Assembly (NCBI RefSeq): GCF_013184525.1
Contig: NZ_JAAOIZ010000003.1
Location: 558,001-622,000 of the forward strand
Length of the DNA: 64,000 nucleotides
DNA from: Chryseobacterium sp. LAM-KRS1
GTDB taxonomy: Bacteria; Bacteroidota; Bacteroidia; Flavobacteriales; Weeksellaceae
Reading direction: 5' to 3'
Positions 27,148 through 36,146 of this stretch are shown here, piece by piece (within the stretch, counting starts at the first letter, position 1; every line of letters starts with the position of its first letter). Position numbers and translations under genes: made by a program. The notes under the pieces are model-generated. The model saw nothing but the letters and a program-made list of their open reading frames with translations, did no database searches and was not told the DNA's origin.

Positions 27148-28359
27148 TTAATCTAAGATTTCAGTAACCTGACCAGCACCAACTGTTCTACCTCCTTCTC
27201 TGATCGCAAATCTAAGACCTACGTTAAGAGCGATTGGTTGTAACAATTCTACAGTGATTGTTAAGTTATCACCAGGCATTACCATTTCTACACCTTCTGG
27301 TAAGAAGATCTCACCTGTAACGTCAGTAGTTCTTACGTAAAACTGAGGACGGTATTTGTTGTGGAATGGAGTGTGACGTCCACCTTCTTCTTTAGAAAGG
27401 ATATAAACCTCAGCTTTGAATTTTTTGTGTGGCTTAACAGAGTCTTTCTTAGCGATAACCATACCTCTCTTGATGTCAGTTTTTTCAATACCTCTCAACA
27501 ATAGACCTACGTTATCACCAGCTTCACCTCTATCTAGGATTTTTCTGAACATCTCAACCCCTGTAATTGTAGAAGTTAATTTTTCATCACCCATACCAAC
27601 GATATCTACAGGATCACCTGTGTTGATAACACCAGCCTCGATTCTACCAGTTGCTACAGTACCTCTACCTGTAATAGAGAATACATCTTCAATTGGCATC
27701 AAGAATGGCTTATCCTGATCTCTTACAGGAAGCTCGATCCAAGTATCAACAGCATCCATTAATTCTTCTACAGTTTTGAACCACTGATCATCAGTTTGAG
27801 GAGTAGCAGCTGTAGCAGCAGTAAGAGCACCAAGAGCAGAACCTTGGATTACTGGAGAGTTATCTCCGTCATATTCGTAAGTAGATAATAGATCTCTAAG
27901 TTCAAGCTCAACAAGCTCTAATAACTCAGCATCATCCACCATATCAACTTTGTTCATGAACACAACAATTCTAGGTACGTTTACCTGACGGCAAAGTAGG
28001 ATGTGTTCTCTTGTTTGAGGCATTGGTCCATCAGTTGCAGCACATACTAAGATAGCTCCATCCATCTGAGCAGCACCAGTTACCATGTTCTTTACGTAAT
28101 CCGCGTGACCTGGACAGTCAACGTGAGCATAGTGTCTGTTTGCAGTTTCGTATTCGATGTGAGCAGTATTAATAGTGATACCTCTTTCTTTTTCTTCTGG
28201 AGCAGAGTCAATTGCAGAGAAGTCTTTTTTCTCAGCAAGACCTTTACTAGCCAATACAGCACTGATCGCTGCAGTAAGAGTAGTTTTACCATGGTCAACG
28301 TGACCAATAGTACCAATGTTCAAGTGTGGTTTGTTACGATTAAACGTTTCCTTTGCCAT
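27148..28359 (-). CDS. tuf: Elongation factor Tu
   Basis: A 403-aa GTPase that delivers aminoacyl-tRNA to the ribosome. P-loop GHVDHGKT (19-26), G3 DCPGH (81-85) and G4 NKVD (136-139) are intact, and domains II and III are complete, ending [11 protein letters not shown]. It is about 8 residues longer than typical EF-Tu (about 395). The extra Thr/Ala-rich stretch lies at about 180-192 ([13 protein letters not shown]), just before [11 protein letters not shown]. It heads the tuf-tRNA-Trp-secE-nusG unit. Confidence 0.99.
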   Translation of the reverse strand: MAKETFNRNKPHLNIGTIGHVDHGKTTLTAAISAVLASKGLAEKKDFSAIDSAPEEKERGITINTAHIEYETANRHYAHVDCPGHADYVKNMVTGAAQMDGAILVCAATDGPMPQTREHILLCRQVNVPRIVVFMNKVDMVDDAELLELVELELRDLLSTYEYDGDNSPVIQGSALGALTAATAATPQTDDQWFKTVEELMDAVDTWIELPVRDQDKPFLMPIEDVFSITGRGTVATGRIEAGVINTGDPVDIVGMGDEKLTSTITGVEMFRKILDRGEAGDNVGLLLRGIEKTDIKRGMVIAKKDSVKPHKKFKAEVYILSKEEGGRHTPFHNKYRPQFYVRTTDVTGEIFLPEGVEMVMPGDNLTITVELLQPIALNVGLRFAIREGGRTVGAGQVTEILD

Positions 28360-28402
28360 GATTTAAATTATTTATTTATTGTTTATTCAAATTTTCGGTG
28401 TG

Positions 28403-28410
28403 CAAATATA
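28403..28410 (-). promoter_or_regulatory. -7 element of the tuf promoter
   Basis: CAAATATA on the plus strand gives TATATTTG on the minus strand, 44 bp before the tuf start. Confidence 0.65.
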
Positions 28411-28722
28411 ATGAATTTTTAAATACTAAAATCTTTTTTCTCAAAAATTTTAATATTCAAATCCAAAGAATTACAAACCTAACTATACTTCGATGTATTG
28501 AAGTGCAAATTTACACAAATTTCTCGATTGAAAAAATCCTCACAACCGTTTTCTTTAAAATCTCAACTATCTGATTAATTCTGAATATTATAGCAGATTA
28601 AAAATAATGAATAGGCGAGTAAATAAGAAAAAGATTTCATATAATTTTAGATTCTGGTTGGTGAAAAAATCACTCAAGAATATCGTAAAAAAGATTCTTA
28701 TCAATTTATTGACAATAAGAAA
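28411..28722. other. Gene-free stretch between tuf and the HTTM gene
   Basis: AT-rich sequence holding the upstream part of the tuf promoter. A plus-strand 60-codon frame (28607-28789) is basic and low in complexity, lacks a family match I know and crosses a terminator hairpin, so I do not call it a gene. Confidence 0.4.
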
Positions 28723-28744
28723 TCCCGGAAGGTTCATTCCGGGA
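28723..28744. terminator. Hairpin terminator downstream of the HTTM gene
   Basis: TCCCGGAA (28723-28730) pairs with TTCCGGGA (28737-28744). A T-run follows on the plus strand and a weaker T-rich tract on the minus strand, where it would end the HTTM transcript. Confidence 0.7.
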
Positions 28745-28776
28745 CTTTTTAAATTTTATGTAAAACCTGAAAAATA

Positions 28777-29883
28777 TTATCCTTTGTAACCTTTTTTATC
28801 AGATATACTTCTCAACGACCGGATAAAAAGATATCCCCCAAAAAGGAAAGATCCTCCCAAAATAATTAAAGATGAAGCATAAGCAGACCCAAACAGGCTA
28901 AAGAATTGATTAAAAATGTAATTGATCGCATTACAATCAAAAAAGACAATAAGTAAAAAGTATAGAATCACAAATGCAATTCCCAACAACTTGTACTTAG
29001 GCAGGAATACAGCCTGCAAAAAGTTTTTGATTTTCATTTTAAATGTTGAAGGTAATACCCTTGTGGGAATAAACAATGCATAGAATCCTACAGCATAGGT
29101 AAATGCTATATTAAACATCAAAAGAACATTTAAATGAAAAAACAGAGTTATTAATATCATCAATCTGAAAAACTTCGGCTTTAAAAAAGCAATAATAAAA
29201 ACAGATTCAAAAATTACAGTACTATAGTCCAGAAATTCCCAGAAAAACCGGGAGTTGATCTTATCAAACGTATCAGACATCAAATCATGCCACCCTACTC
29301 CATATCGGTATTGATAGAAAAAAATCTGTGTGCTCTGTATATCCGTATTAAGCCAGCCTCCTAAAATTTTAGCAAGACCAGCCGTAAAAATTCCAAATCC
29401 CAAAAACATACTAAGCAGAAACATTGGCCAGGATCTCGAAAGTATATCGGTTTCTTTTTCAGACTCCGGAAAAAAACTATAAGTAGTATTCCATGGTGAA
29501 AAAGCCATCACAACAATAGGTAGGGCATAAACAAAAGTATGGTCAATTTTACCAAAAGAAAAAGCGTAATTACTGGTTATAAGGTAAACGACCATATAAG
29601 TTATGGCAAATACTCTTGGCTTAAAGCCTATTAAAATAAGTAACAGGCACAGATACATGCCGTAATAACAAACCGTAAAAAGCCATGACGCGGGAACAGT
29701 ATCCGTAAAAGATAAAATGCTTATTGGTGGCTGCATCGCACTAGCAGGAATATAAGACACCCAATCCGCATTGGAAATCCCCATCCATAATAAGTACAAA
29801 GAGAAAAAAATTCTGTAAAAAGCTAAAAATTCATAACTAGGCTTATAGCTTGTAAAGACCAGTTTTTTAATTTTTTCAATCAT
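28777..29883 (-). CDS. HTTM-domain integral membrane protein
   Basis: A 368-aa protein with about eight to ten membrane segments and the HTTM (horizontally transferred transmembrane) fold related to vitamin K-dependent gamma-carboxylase. Supporting stretches are YEFLAFYRIFFSLYLLWMGI near the start, GFGIFTAGLAKILGGWLNTD in the middle and FHLNVLLMFNIAFTYAVGFY later. The enzymatic activity of bacterial HTTM proteins is mostly unknown. It lies 8 bp after a small membrane-anchored protein gene, with which it forms an operon. Both lie in the segment that separates tuf from its usual tRNA neighbours. Confidence 0.8.
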   Translation of the reverse strand: MIEKIKKLVFTSYKPSYEFLAFYRIFFSLYLLWMGISNADWVSYIPASAMQPPISILSFTDTVPASWLFTVCYYGMYLCLLLILIGFKPRVFAITYMVVYLITSNYAFSFGKIDHTFVYALPIVVMAFSPWNTTYSFFPESEKETDILSRSWPMFLLSMFLGFGIFTAGLAKILGGWLNTDIQSTQIFFYQYRYGVGWHDLMSDTFDKINSRFFWEFLDYSTVIFESVFIIAFLKPKFFRLMILITLFFHLNVLLMFNIAFTYAVGFYALFIPTRVLPSTFKMKIKNFLQAVFLPKYKLLGIAFVILYFLLIVFFDCNAINYIFNQFFSLFGSAYASSLIILGGSFLFGGYLFIRSLRSISDKKGYKG

Positions 29884-29891
29884 TATGTTTG

Positions 29892-30452
29892 TTAGAACTT
29901 GAAGTTGATCAATGTGTCTTTTGTTATCCGGTTAGTAAGCTGTTTCGTCGCAATGTCAAAATCTTTGTTTTCATTGGTAACGAGGATCTCCGTGACCTCT
30001 TTATTCGGAAAATTTTCTTTCAATTTTTTGATAACAAAAGCCTTACTTTCTTCCAAATTAACTTTTTTAATATTTCTGTTAAGAATAGATTTTTTGAGTA
30101 AATACAATTCCTTTTTATAAGCTGGTAAAGAATTGATTCGTGCATCAAGTATCGGATATTCTTTGGGAAAAAGCAGATTTTTAATCAATGTAACCTGGAT
30201 GGTTCTTGGAATTCTCTCTCCCAGATAACTATTTTTCACTAAAACAGTATTCGTTCCGTCTTTAAAAAAAACCTGAGCAGTGGTTTTTGTAAATGTAATA
30301 TATCTTTCTTCTTTAACCGGAAGAGAAGCAAACCCAGGAAAGTTAAATGACGGATAGGGTTCTTCCAGACTTATTTTAAAAAATAATTGAAGAGGTAGAA
30401 GTATACCAAAGAATCCAAACAACAGGAGTATATTATTCTGATAGCGTTTCAT
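29892..30452 (-). CDS. Membrane-anchored partner of the HTTM protein, unknown function
   Basis: A 186-aa protein with one N-terminal hydrophobic segment (NILLLFGFFGILLPLQLFF) and no obvious signal cleavage. The rest is a lysine-rich soluble domain predicted outside the membrane. ATG 30452 (MKRYQNN) is chosen over the adjacent upstream TTG 30455. I do not recognise the domain. Tight spacing to the HTTM gene suggests that the two products act together. Confidence 0.7.
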   Translation of the reverse strand: MKRYQNNILLLFGFFGILLPLQLFFKISLEEPYPSFNFPGFASLPVKEERYITFTKTTAQVFFKDGTNTVLVKNSYLGERIPRTIQVTLIKNLLFPKEYPILDARINSLPAYKKELYLLKKSILNRNIKKVNLEESKAFVIKKLKENFPNKEVTEILVTNENKDFDIATKQLTNRITKDTLINFKF

Positions 30453-30499
30453 CAAGGGGATTATAGTGTTTTAATGAGGGAATGTGTTTATTATGTTTG

Positions 30500-30507
30500 C
30501 AAATATA
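30500..30507 (-). promoter_or_regulatory. -7 element of the HTTM operon
   Basis: CAAATATA on the plus strand gives TATATTTG on the minus strand, 48 bp before ATG 30452. Confidence 0.6.
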
Positions 30508-30534
30508 ATTTTTTTTTCAATTCGTCGAAGTAAA

Positions 30535-30570
30535 TTGAAGTCTGTAAAACATATGTTTTACAGACTTCAA
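30535..30570 (-). terminator. 36-base perfect palindrome after the efflux operon
   Basis: The left arm is TTGAAGTCTGTAAAACAT, with the exact complement following and no loop. It lies 28 bp beyond the RND pump stop and probably ends the efflux operon, although the minus-strand U-tract is weak. Confidence 0.7.
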
Positions 30571-30597
30571 ATATTTTACATCATATTCAGCAGTCAA

Positions 30598-33500
30598 TTA
30601 AATTGACGTTGACTTTTTACTTCTGTTGAAAATCCAGAAAATAATTGGAAAAATAAGTAAAGTAAGTACCGTAGCTGTAATTAATCCTCCAATAATAACA
30701 ATCGCCAGTGGTTTCTGAGATTCAGAACCAATACCTGTTGATAAAGCTGCAGGTAAAAGCCCTATAGATGCCATCAAAGCAGTCATGATGACTGGTCTTG
30801 TCCTGGATTTCACTCCGGTCATTATTGCTTCATCCAATGCCAGACCATTTTTAATATTTTGGTGAAATTCACTAATAAGGATTACACCATTCTGTATACA
30901 AATTCCCAAAAGCGCAATCATACCTACCCCTGCGGAGATCCCAAAGTTCATTCTCGTTACATGAAGCGCTATGATTCCACCGATTAATGCAAATGGTACA
31001 TTAGCAAGTACCAAAAGAGAATCTTTTATGTTTCCGAAGAGTATAAACAACAGGAAGAAAATCATGAGGATACTCACAGGAACTACCTGTGCCAGACGAT
31101 GAGAGGCTCTTTGCTGATTTTCAAACTGCCCGGTCCATCCTATAGAATATCCTTCTGGAAGCTCTATTTTAGCTACCTTTTTCTGAGCATCGGCAATTGT
31201 GCTTCCCAGGTCACGGTCACGGATAGAGAATTTTACACCAATATATCGTTTGATATCATCCCTGTAAATGAATGCTGCCCCGTTATTCTTAACAATATTA
31301 CTTATTTCTTTTAGCGGTATTTTTGCCCCATCTTGTGTAGGAACCATCAATGAAGCAATATCATTTTCATCTTTTCTGTATTCCTGGGAATATCTCAATC
31401 TTATTGGAAATTTACGCTCTCCATCAAACATTTCGGAAGCTGTTTTACCCCCAAAAGCCATCTCAAGAACTGCCTGTGCATCTGCAGGCATTACACCGTA
31501 GGCTGCCATTTTATCTCTATCCAACACCACACTTACCTCCGGCTGGCCTATATTCTTTATGATTCCTGGATCTTTTACTCCATCTACATTTTTTATTTCT
31601 TTCAGAACCTCTTCAGCCAATCGATCCAAAGTCTGAAGATTATCCCCATAAATCTTGATCCCGTTTTCGGCTTTGAAGCCGGCTACCGCCTCAGCAACAT
31701 TATCAGAAATAGGCTGTGAATAATTAAATGTGATTCCCTGATAATTTCTTAGTTTATTATCAATCTCTTTGATTAGTTCATCGTATGAAATTTTCCGCTT
31801 CCATTCTTCCCGGGGTTTCAGATTTACAGCAAATTGAACAAAACCAAATCCATTAGGATCTGTTCCGTCATTACTTCTCCCAGTTTGTGCAAGAACATCC
31901 GTAACTTCCGAAAAGCTCATAATATCTTTCTTCAAAAGATCTGCGGTCTTTAAGGATTCTTTCAGAGAAGAGCTCATTGGCATTTCGGCGGTGATCCATA
32001 AAGATCCTTCATTAAGCTGTGGCAAAAATTCAGTTCCCAGAAATTTTCCCGAAAACAAAGTAACGACCAAAAATGAAATGGCAACGATTAAGCTCATCTT
32101 CTTATGTTTAAAAGTATAACGAAATCCTTTTAAAACAATCCGGTCCCAAAAGTTCACAAAAGGATTATTTTTTTCTTTTACATTCTTATTTAAAAGGATA
32201 TGGGTAAGAACGGGTACTAATGTTAAAGTAAATATTAATGCTCCTGTCAAGGCAAATCCCAATGTAAATGCAAGAGGTGAAAACATCTTACCTTCCACTT
32301 TCTGGAATGAGAAAATAGGGATCAAAGAGGTAATGATAATAAGTTTGGAAAAGAATATCGCTTTACCCAAACCTGTTCCTGTTTGTTTTATCCATCCTCC
32401 TTTAGCCAGTTTATTGAACTTCTCCATTCCATATTTATGGGCTTTATGATCAAGCATTACAAAAATACCTTCTACCATGACGACGGCTCCATCAATAATA
32501 ATCCCAAAATCCACAGCACCTAATGAAAGAAGGTTCGCACTCATTCCCGCAAGCTTCAGACATAAAAATGCAAATAATAATGACAATGGAATAATAATAG
32601 AAACAATCAACGTAGTTCTCCAATCTGCCATAAAAATCAGAACCATTACAGTAACAAGCACAATTCCTTCGATAAGGTTATGCATTACGGTACGGGTTGT
32701 GAAATCCATCAGGTTGTCCCTGTCATAGAATGTAACCATCTTCACATCTTTCGGAAGAATTTTCTCATTAAGCTCTTTGATCTTGGCTTTTACACCTACC
32801 AAAACTTCACGCGGATTTTCACCTTTTCTCATTACGACAATACCTTCCACTGTGTCTTCGTGGTTATTCAGTCCTGCCTGCCCTACTCGTGGCATTGAGC
32901 TTTCATGAACATCAGCAACATTTTTTACCAAAACAGGGTTACCGCTATCATTTTCAATCGTAATATTTCCAATATCAGCTACCGATTTAACCAAACCGAT
33001 TCCCCGTACTACATAAGCCTGTCCGTTCTTTTCAATAACATCTCCTCCCACATTCAAATTGCTCTTTGTAACAGCATCGTAGACCTGAAGCGGGGTCAGG
33101 TTGTATTTATCCAATGCCCGCGGATCAATACTTAATTCAAAAACTTTATCCTGTCCACCAAAAACATTAATATCAGCCACACCTGGCACTCCTCTTAAAG
33201 CACGATCCACTACCCAGTTTTGCAAGGTTAATAGTTCCCGGGAATCTTTATTTTTACTCTCCAGTGTATATCTGAAAATCTCACCGGTTGGTCCGTAGGG
33301 TGGTTGTACTTCGGGATCTACCGCATCAGGAAGGCTTATAGTTCGTAGTTGGTTATTAACCTGATTTCTGGCAAAAGTATCGTCCACCCCATCATCGAAC
33401 AGAATCTTTACAATCGAAAGACCAAACATGGTGGTACTTCGTACACTTGTCTTTTTCTGAACCGGACTCATTGCCAATTCTATAGGTGTCGTTACAAAAC

Positions 33501-33696
33501 GTTCTACTTCTTCTGCGCTTCGTCCGTTCCATTGGGTGATAATCACAATCTGGGTATTGGTTACATCCGGAAATGCTTCAATCGGCATGTTTTTGAAACT
33601 AATAAAACCCGAAATGGCCAAAATTGCGACCCATATGAAGGTGAACGCTTTATTTTTAAGCGAAAAAGCAATTATATTTTTAATGAATTTATTCAT
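30598..33696 (-). CDS. Heavy-metal efflux RND pump, CzcA family
   Basis: The 1032-aa inner-membrane proton-driven pump of a tripartite metal exporter. The fourth transmembrane helix carries DFGIIIDGAVVMVE (396-409; Asp396, Asp402, Glu409). This is the signature of divalent-cation pumps (Zn/Co/Cd or Ni/Co) rather than the Cu/Ag CusA class. Two large periplasmic loops and the duplicated six-helix halves are intact. It is the last gene of a five-gene operon (regulator, kinase, TolC, adaptor, pump). The exact metal cannot be fixed from sequence. Confidence 0.93.
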   Translation of the reverse strand: MNKFIKNIIAFSLKNKAFTFIWVAILAISGFISFKNMPIEAFPDVTNTQIVIITQWNGRSAEEVERFVTTPIELAMSPVQKKTSVRSTTMFGLSIVKILFDDGVDDTFARNQVNNQLRTISLPDAVDPEVQPPYGPTGEIFRYTLESKNKDSRELLTLQNWVVDRALRGVPGVADINVFGGQDKVFELSIDPRALDKYNLTPLQVYDAVTKSNLNVGGDVIEKNGQAYVVRGIGLVKSVADIGNITIENDSGNPVLVKNVADVHESSMPRVGQAGLNNHEDTVEGIVVMRKGENPREVLVGVKAKIKELNEKILPKDVKMVTFYDRDNLMDFTTRTVMHNLIEGIVLVTVMVLIFMADWRTTLIVSIIIPLSLLFAFLCLKLAGMSANLLSLGAVDFGIIIDGAVVMVEGIFVMLDHKAHKYGMEKFNKLAKGGWIKQTGTGLGKAIFFSKLIIITSLIPIFSFQKVEGKMFSPLAFTLGFALTGALIFTLTLVPVLTHILLNKNVKEKNNPFVNFWDRIVLKGFRYTFKHKKMSLIVAISFLVVTLFSGKFLGTEFLPQLNEGSLWITAEMPMSSSLKESLKTADLLKKDIMSFSEVTDVLAQTGRSNDGTDPNGFGFVQFAVNLKPREEWKRKISYDELIKEIDNKLRNYQGITFNYSQPISDNVAEAVAGFKAENGIKIYGDNLQTLDRLAEEVLKEIKNVDGVKDPGIIKNIGQPEVSVVLDRDKMAAYGVMPADAQAVLEMAFGGKTASEMFDGERKFPIRLRYSQEYRKDENDIASLMVPTQDGAKIPLKEISNIVKNNGAAFIYRDDIKRYIGVKFSIRDRDLGSTIADAQKKVAKIELPEGYSIGWTGQFENQQRASHRLAQVVPVSILMIFFLLFILFGNIKDSLLVLANVPFALIGGIIALHVTRMNFGISAGVGMIALLGICIQNGVILISEFHQNIKNGLALDEAIMTGVKSRTRPVIMTALMASIGLLPAALSTGIGSESQKPLAIVIIGGLITATVLTLLIFPIIFWIFNRSKKSTSI

Positions 33697-33746
33697 AATA
33701 GTTTAAATTGATGACTCGAAAAGCCGTTTAAAAAAATGACTTTGAT

Positions 33747-34829
33747 TTAGTTATTAAGAGAACGATAAATCAGCAATTGATTCTCTGTAATTACCTGTTC
33801 CCCCTCAACTAATCCATCGGATATATATGTTGTATCGCCTACTTGCTTCAAAACCTTAACTTCTTTAACCTTAAGATTAGTTCTGGATTTAAAAACCACC
33901 ACAAAACTTCTGTTATCATCAAAAATAACCGCCTTGGAAGGAACCGTTAATGCCATATCATTTTCGGAAGTTGAAACTTTGATTGTGGCTTTACTATCAG
34001 GAATCAGCAGTCCGCTTGCATTGTCCAAAACGACTCTCGCCTGCATGGCGTTGGTTTGAGGATCGATAATTTTAAATATTTTATCAATTTTCCCATAAAA
34101 CACCTTGTCAGGATATGACAATGTAGAAACTTCAGCCTTCATTCCAAGACTTATTTTATCAATATCCGATTCATTAACGTTCATAATTGCCCACACATTG
34201 GTTGTATTAGCTACGTCAAAAATATTATCACTCCTATCTGTTCTAAGCTGCATATCCTTATTGATATTTTTTTGAACAATGTATCCACTGATAGGAGCTA
34301 AAACATTATAGATATTTCCTTTTTTCACATTATAAACCGTACTTATCGCACTCGCTCTCTGCAGTTGGTCCTGTGCCTTTTGCAGCTGGCTCTTGGCTTC
34401 CAGAACATCTCTTTCAGTATTAAGCTTACCTTCGTACATTTCCTTGGCAACACGAAGATTGTTCTGAGCAACGACCAGATCCGTTTTTGCATCACTTACA
34501 TCTTTCTGTACCTCAGCAAGCTCAGTACTTCTGATTGTCGCCAAAACCTGACCCTTCGTTACATGATCACCCAATTCCACATTGACACTTAAAACATTTC
34601 CTCCTACCAAAGGATACACATCGATGTAACTGTTTTGATCTGCGGATATTTTACCGTAAAAATTATAATTATCTTCAATGTACTTCTTCTCAACTTTTGC
34701 AAGGACGATCGATTTAAGCATGGTATTGCTTAGTTCAAAACCTTTCGGCATTGCCACTTTCTGTTCTTCTTTTTTTGAGCAGGACAATAATGCAATGGCT
34801 ACAAATAATACAATTATATATTTTTTCAT
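33747..34829 (-). CDS. Efflux RND periplasmic adaptor, lipoprotein
   Basis: A 360-aa membrane fusion protein that joins the pump to the outer-membrane channel. The lipobox is ALLSC (about residue 17). It has a barrel-sandwich domain (GGNVLSVNVELGDHVTKGQV), an alpha-hairpin (about 105-170, LVVAQNNLRVAKEMYEGK) and a beta-barrel (VWAIMNVNESDIDKISLG). No CzcB-type His-rich metal-binding tail is seen. It lies 50 bp before the pump gene and 4 bp after the TolC gene. Confidence 0.92.
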   Translation of the reverse strand: MKKYIIVLFVAIALLSCSKKEEQKVAMPKGFELSNTMLKSIVLAKVEKKYIEDNYNFYGKISADQNSYIDVYPLVGGNVLSVNVELGDHVTKGQVLATIRSTELAEVQKDVSDAKTDLVVAQNNLRVAKEMYEGKLNTERDVLEAKSQLQKAQDQLQRASAISTVYNVKKGNIYNVLAPISGYIVQKNINKDMQLRTDRSDNIFDVANTTNVWAIMNVNESDIDKISLGMKAEVSTLSYPDKVFYGKIDKIFKIIDPQTNAMQARVVLDNASGLLIPDSKATIKVSTSENDMALTVPSKAVIFDDNRSFVVVFKSRTNLKVKEVKVLKQVGDTTYISDGLVEGEQVITENQLLIYRSLNN

Positions 34830-34833
34830 TTTT

Positions 34834-36075
34834 TTAATAGAAGATTTTAGTTTGTACTAGCTGATTAAGTTGTTCAGCCGATTGGATGATATCATTTTTC
34901 ATATCATAGATCTGAAGGGCTGTTTGTCTGTAACTTTCCATAAAGTCAGTAAACTCAATAAGGCTTACATTTCCCTTTCTGAAATTATTTAACATCCCAT
35001 TATAAACAAGATCCAGATTATTGAGATCTGTTGCTTTAATTTCTGCTAATTGATCATATTGATTTTTCCATGTTCTGTACAAGGATTGCACTTTTGTTTC
35101 CAAATTGAGTTTTTGATACTCTGCATTTTTTTGGTTCTGTTGGATAGCGTAATTTGCTTTTTCAACATTTCCCTGATTGCTTTTCCATAAGGGTAATGGA
35201 ATCCCTACCATTAAATTGATCTCATTTTTGAATGTCCCTCCATTCTGATCCCATCCGGCTCCCACATTAATATCCGGAACATTTAAAGATTTCTGCCATT
35301 GAGCATAGAGTTTGCTATTATCAATTAACTTCATGTTATATTGATAATCTGCATTATTCTCCAATGCTTTTCGCTTCAGATCTTCTTCATCTCCGATGGG
35401 TTGGGTAGCCAAAATTTCCCGTGCCTCAGCCTCAGAAAGCTCAGGTTCTATATCTTCCGTAATTCCGGTTAAAACTTTTAAATTTTGTTCAACATCCAGA
35501 ATATTTTTATTGATTTCTACTTTGTCGTTATTTAGCTGAATTACAATACTCTGCAGCCTCACCTCATCTTTAAGCGATACATTTCCCTTTGCAGACTGGA
35601 CCTTATAAGCGCTTAAAAGCTCTTTCATATACCCCAATTGCTTGTTGATATTTTCCAGCTTTAATTTTTGGAAGTAGAGATTGTAATAAGTAGTATGCAA
35701 TTGTGTTTTGAGGTCAACGAGAAGTTGGGAAAATTGAAGTTGAGCCAGTTCTTTATTAGATTTTGCAAATGCAATCTCATTTTTCTTTTTTCCACCCATA
35801 TAAATGAGCTGGGTAACCTGTGCTCCCTTTGCGTGTCCAACATCAAACACTTTCTTACCTTCAGGATTATAAGCATTGATCTGCCCGCTCAATTGTGGAA
35901 GATCCCAGATCTTAGCCTGTAAAATATCAGCATCGGCCATGTTGATATTATACTGCTGGGCGAGCAGCTGAAGGTTGTTCGTCTGGAAAGCTTTTTCACA
36001 ATCCAGAAGAGACATTTGCTGTTGTGCTGTCATGAATGAGGAAATGACAACAAACAATCCTGCAATTTTGTTCAT
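34834..36075 (-). CDS. TolC family outer-membrane efflux protein
   Basis: A 413-aa channel with a signal peptide (MNKIAGLFVVISSFMTAQ) and two TolC repeats of long coiled-coil helices (about 120-190 and 305-390). The repeat wording NFRKGNVSLIEFTDFMESYR is typical of CzcC/CusC-like factors. It is not a lipoprotein. It begins the transport part of the efflux operon, 71 bp after the kinase stop. Confidence 0.92.
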   Translation of the reverse strand: MNKIAGLFVVISSFMTAQQQMSLLDCEKAFQTNNLQLLAQQYNINMADADILQAKIWDLPQLSGQINAYNPEGKKVFDVGHAKGAQVTQLIYMGGKKKNEIAFAKSNKELAQLQFSQLLVDLKTQLHTTYYNLYFQKLKLENINKQLGYMKELLSAYKVQSAKGNVSLKDEVRLQSIVIQLNNDKVEINKNILDVEQNLKVLTGITEDIEPELSEAEAREILATQPIGDEEDLKRKALENNADYQYNMKLIDNSKLYAQWQKSLNVPDINVGAGWDQNGGTFKNEINLMVGIPLPLWKSNQGNVEKANYAIQQNQKNAEYQKLNLETKVQSLYRTWKNQYDQLAEIKATDLNNLDLVYNGMLNNFRKGNVSLIEFTDFMESYRQTALQIYDMKNDIIQSAEQLNQLVQTKIFY

Positions 36076-36146
36076 TCTTTCAATTTTATGAAAACAAAAG
36101 TGCTAAGACACGATTAAAACGAACTTAAATGAGCCTTAAAAAAAAA

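Noticed and set aside
28607..28789. Possible 60-aa basic protein on the plus strand
   Set aside because: Lys/Asn/Ile-rich composition expected of AT-rich spacer. It spans a hairpin terminator and runs into the end of the HTTM gene.
30598..33696. Copper/silver pump CusA
   Set aside because: The fourth-helix motif DFGIIIDGAVVMVE is of the divalent-cation class, not the Cu/Ag class.
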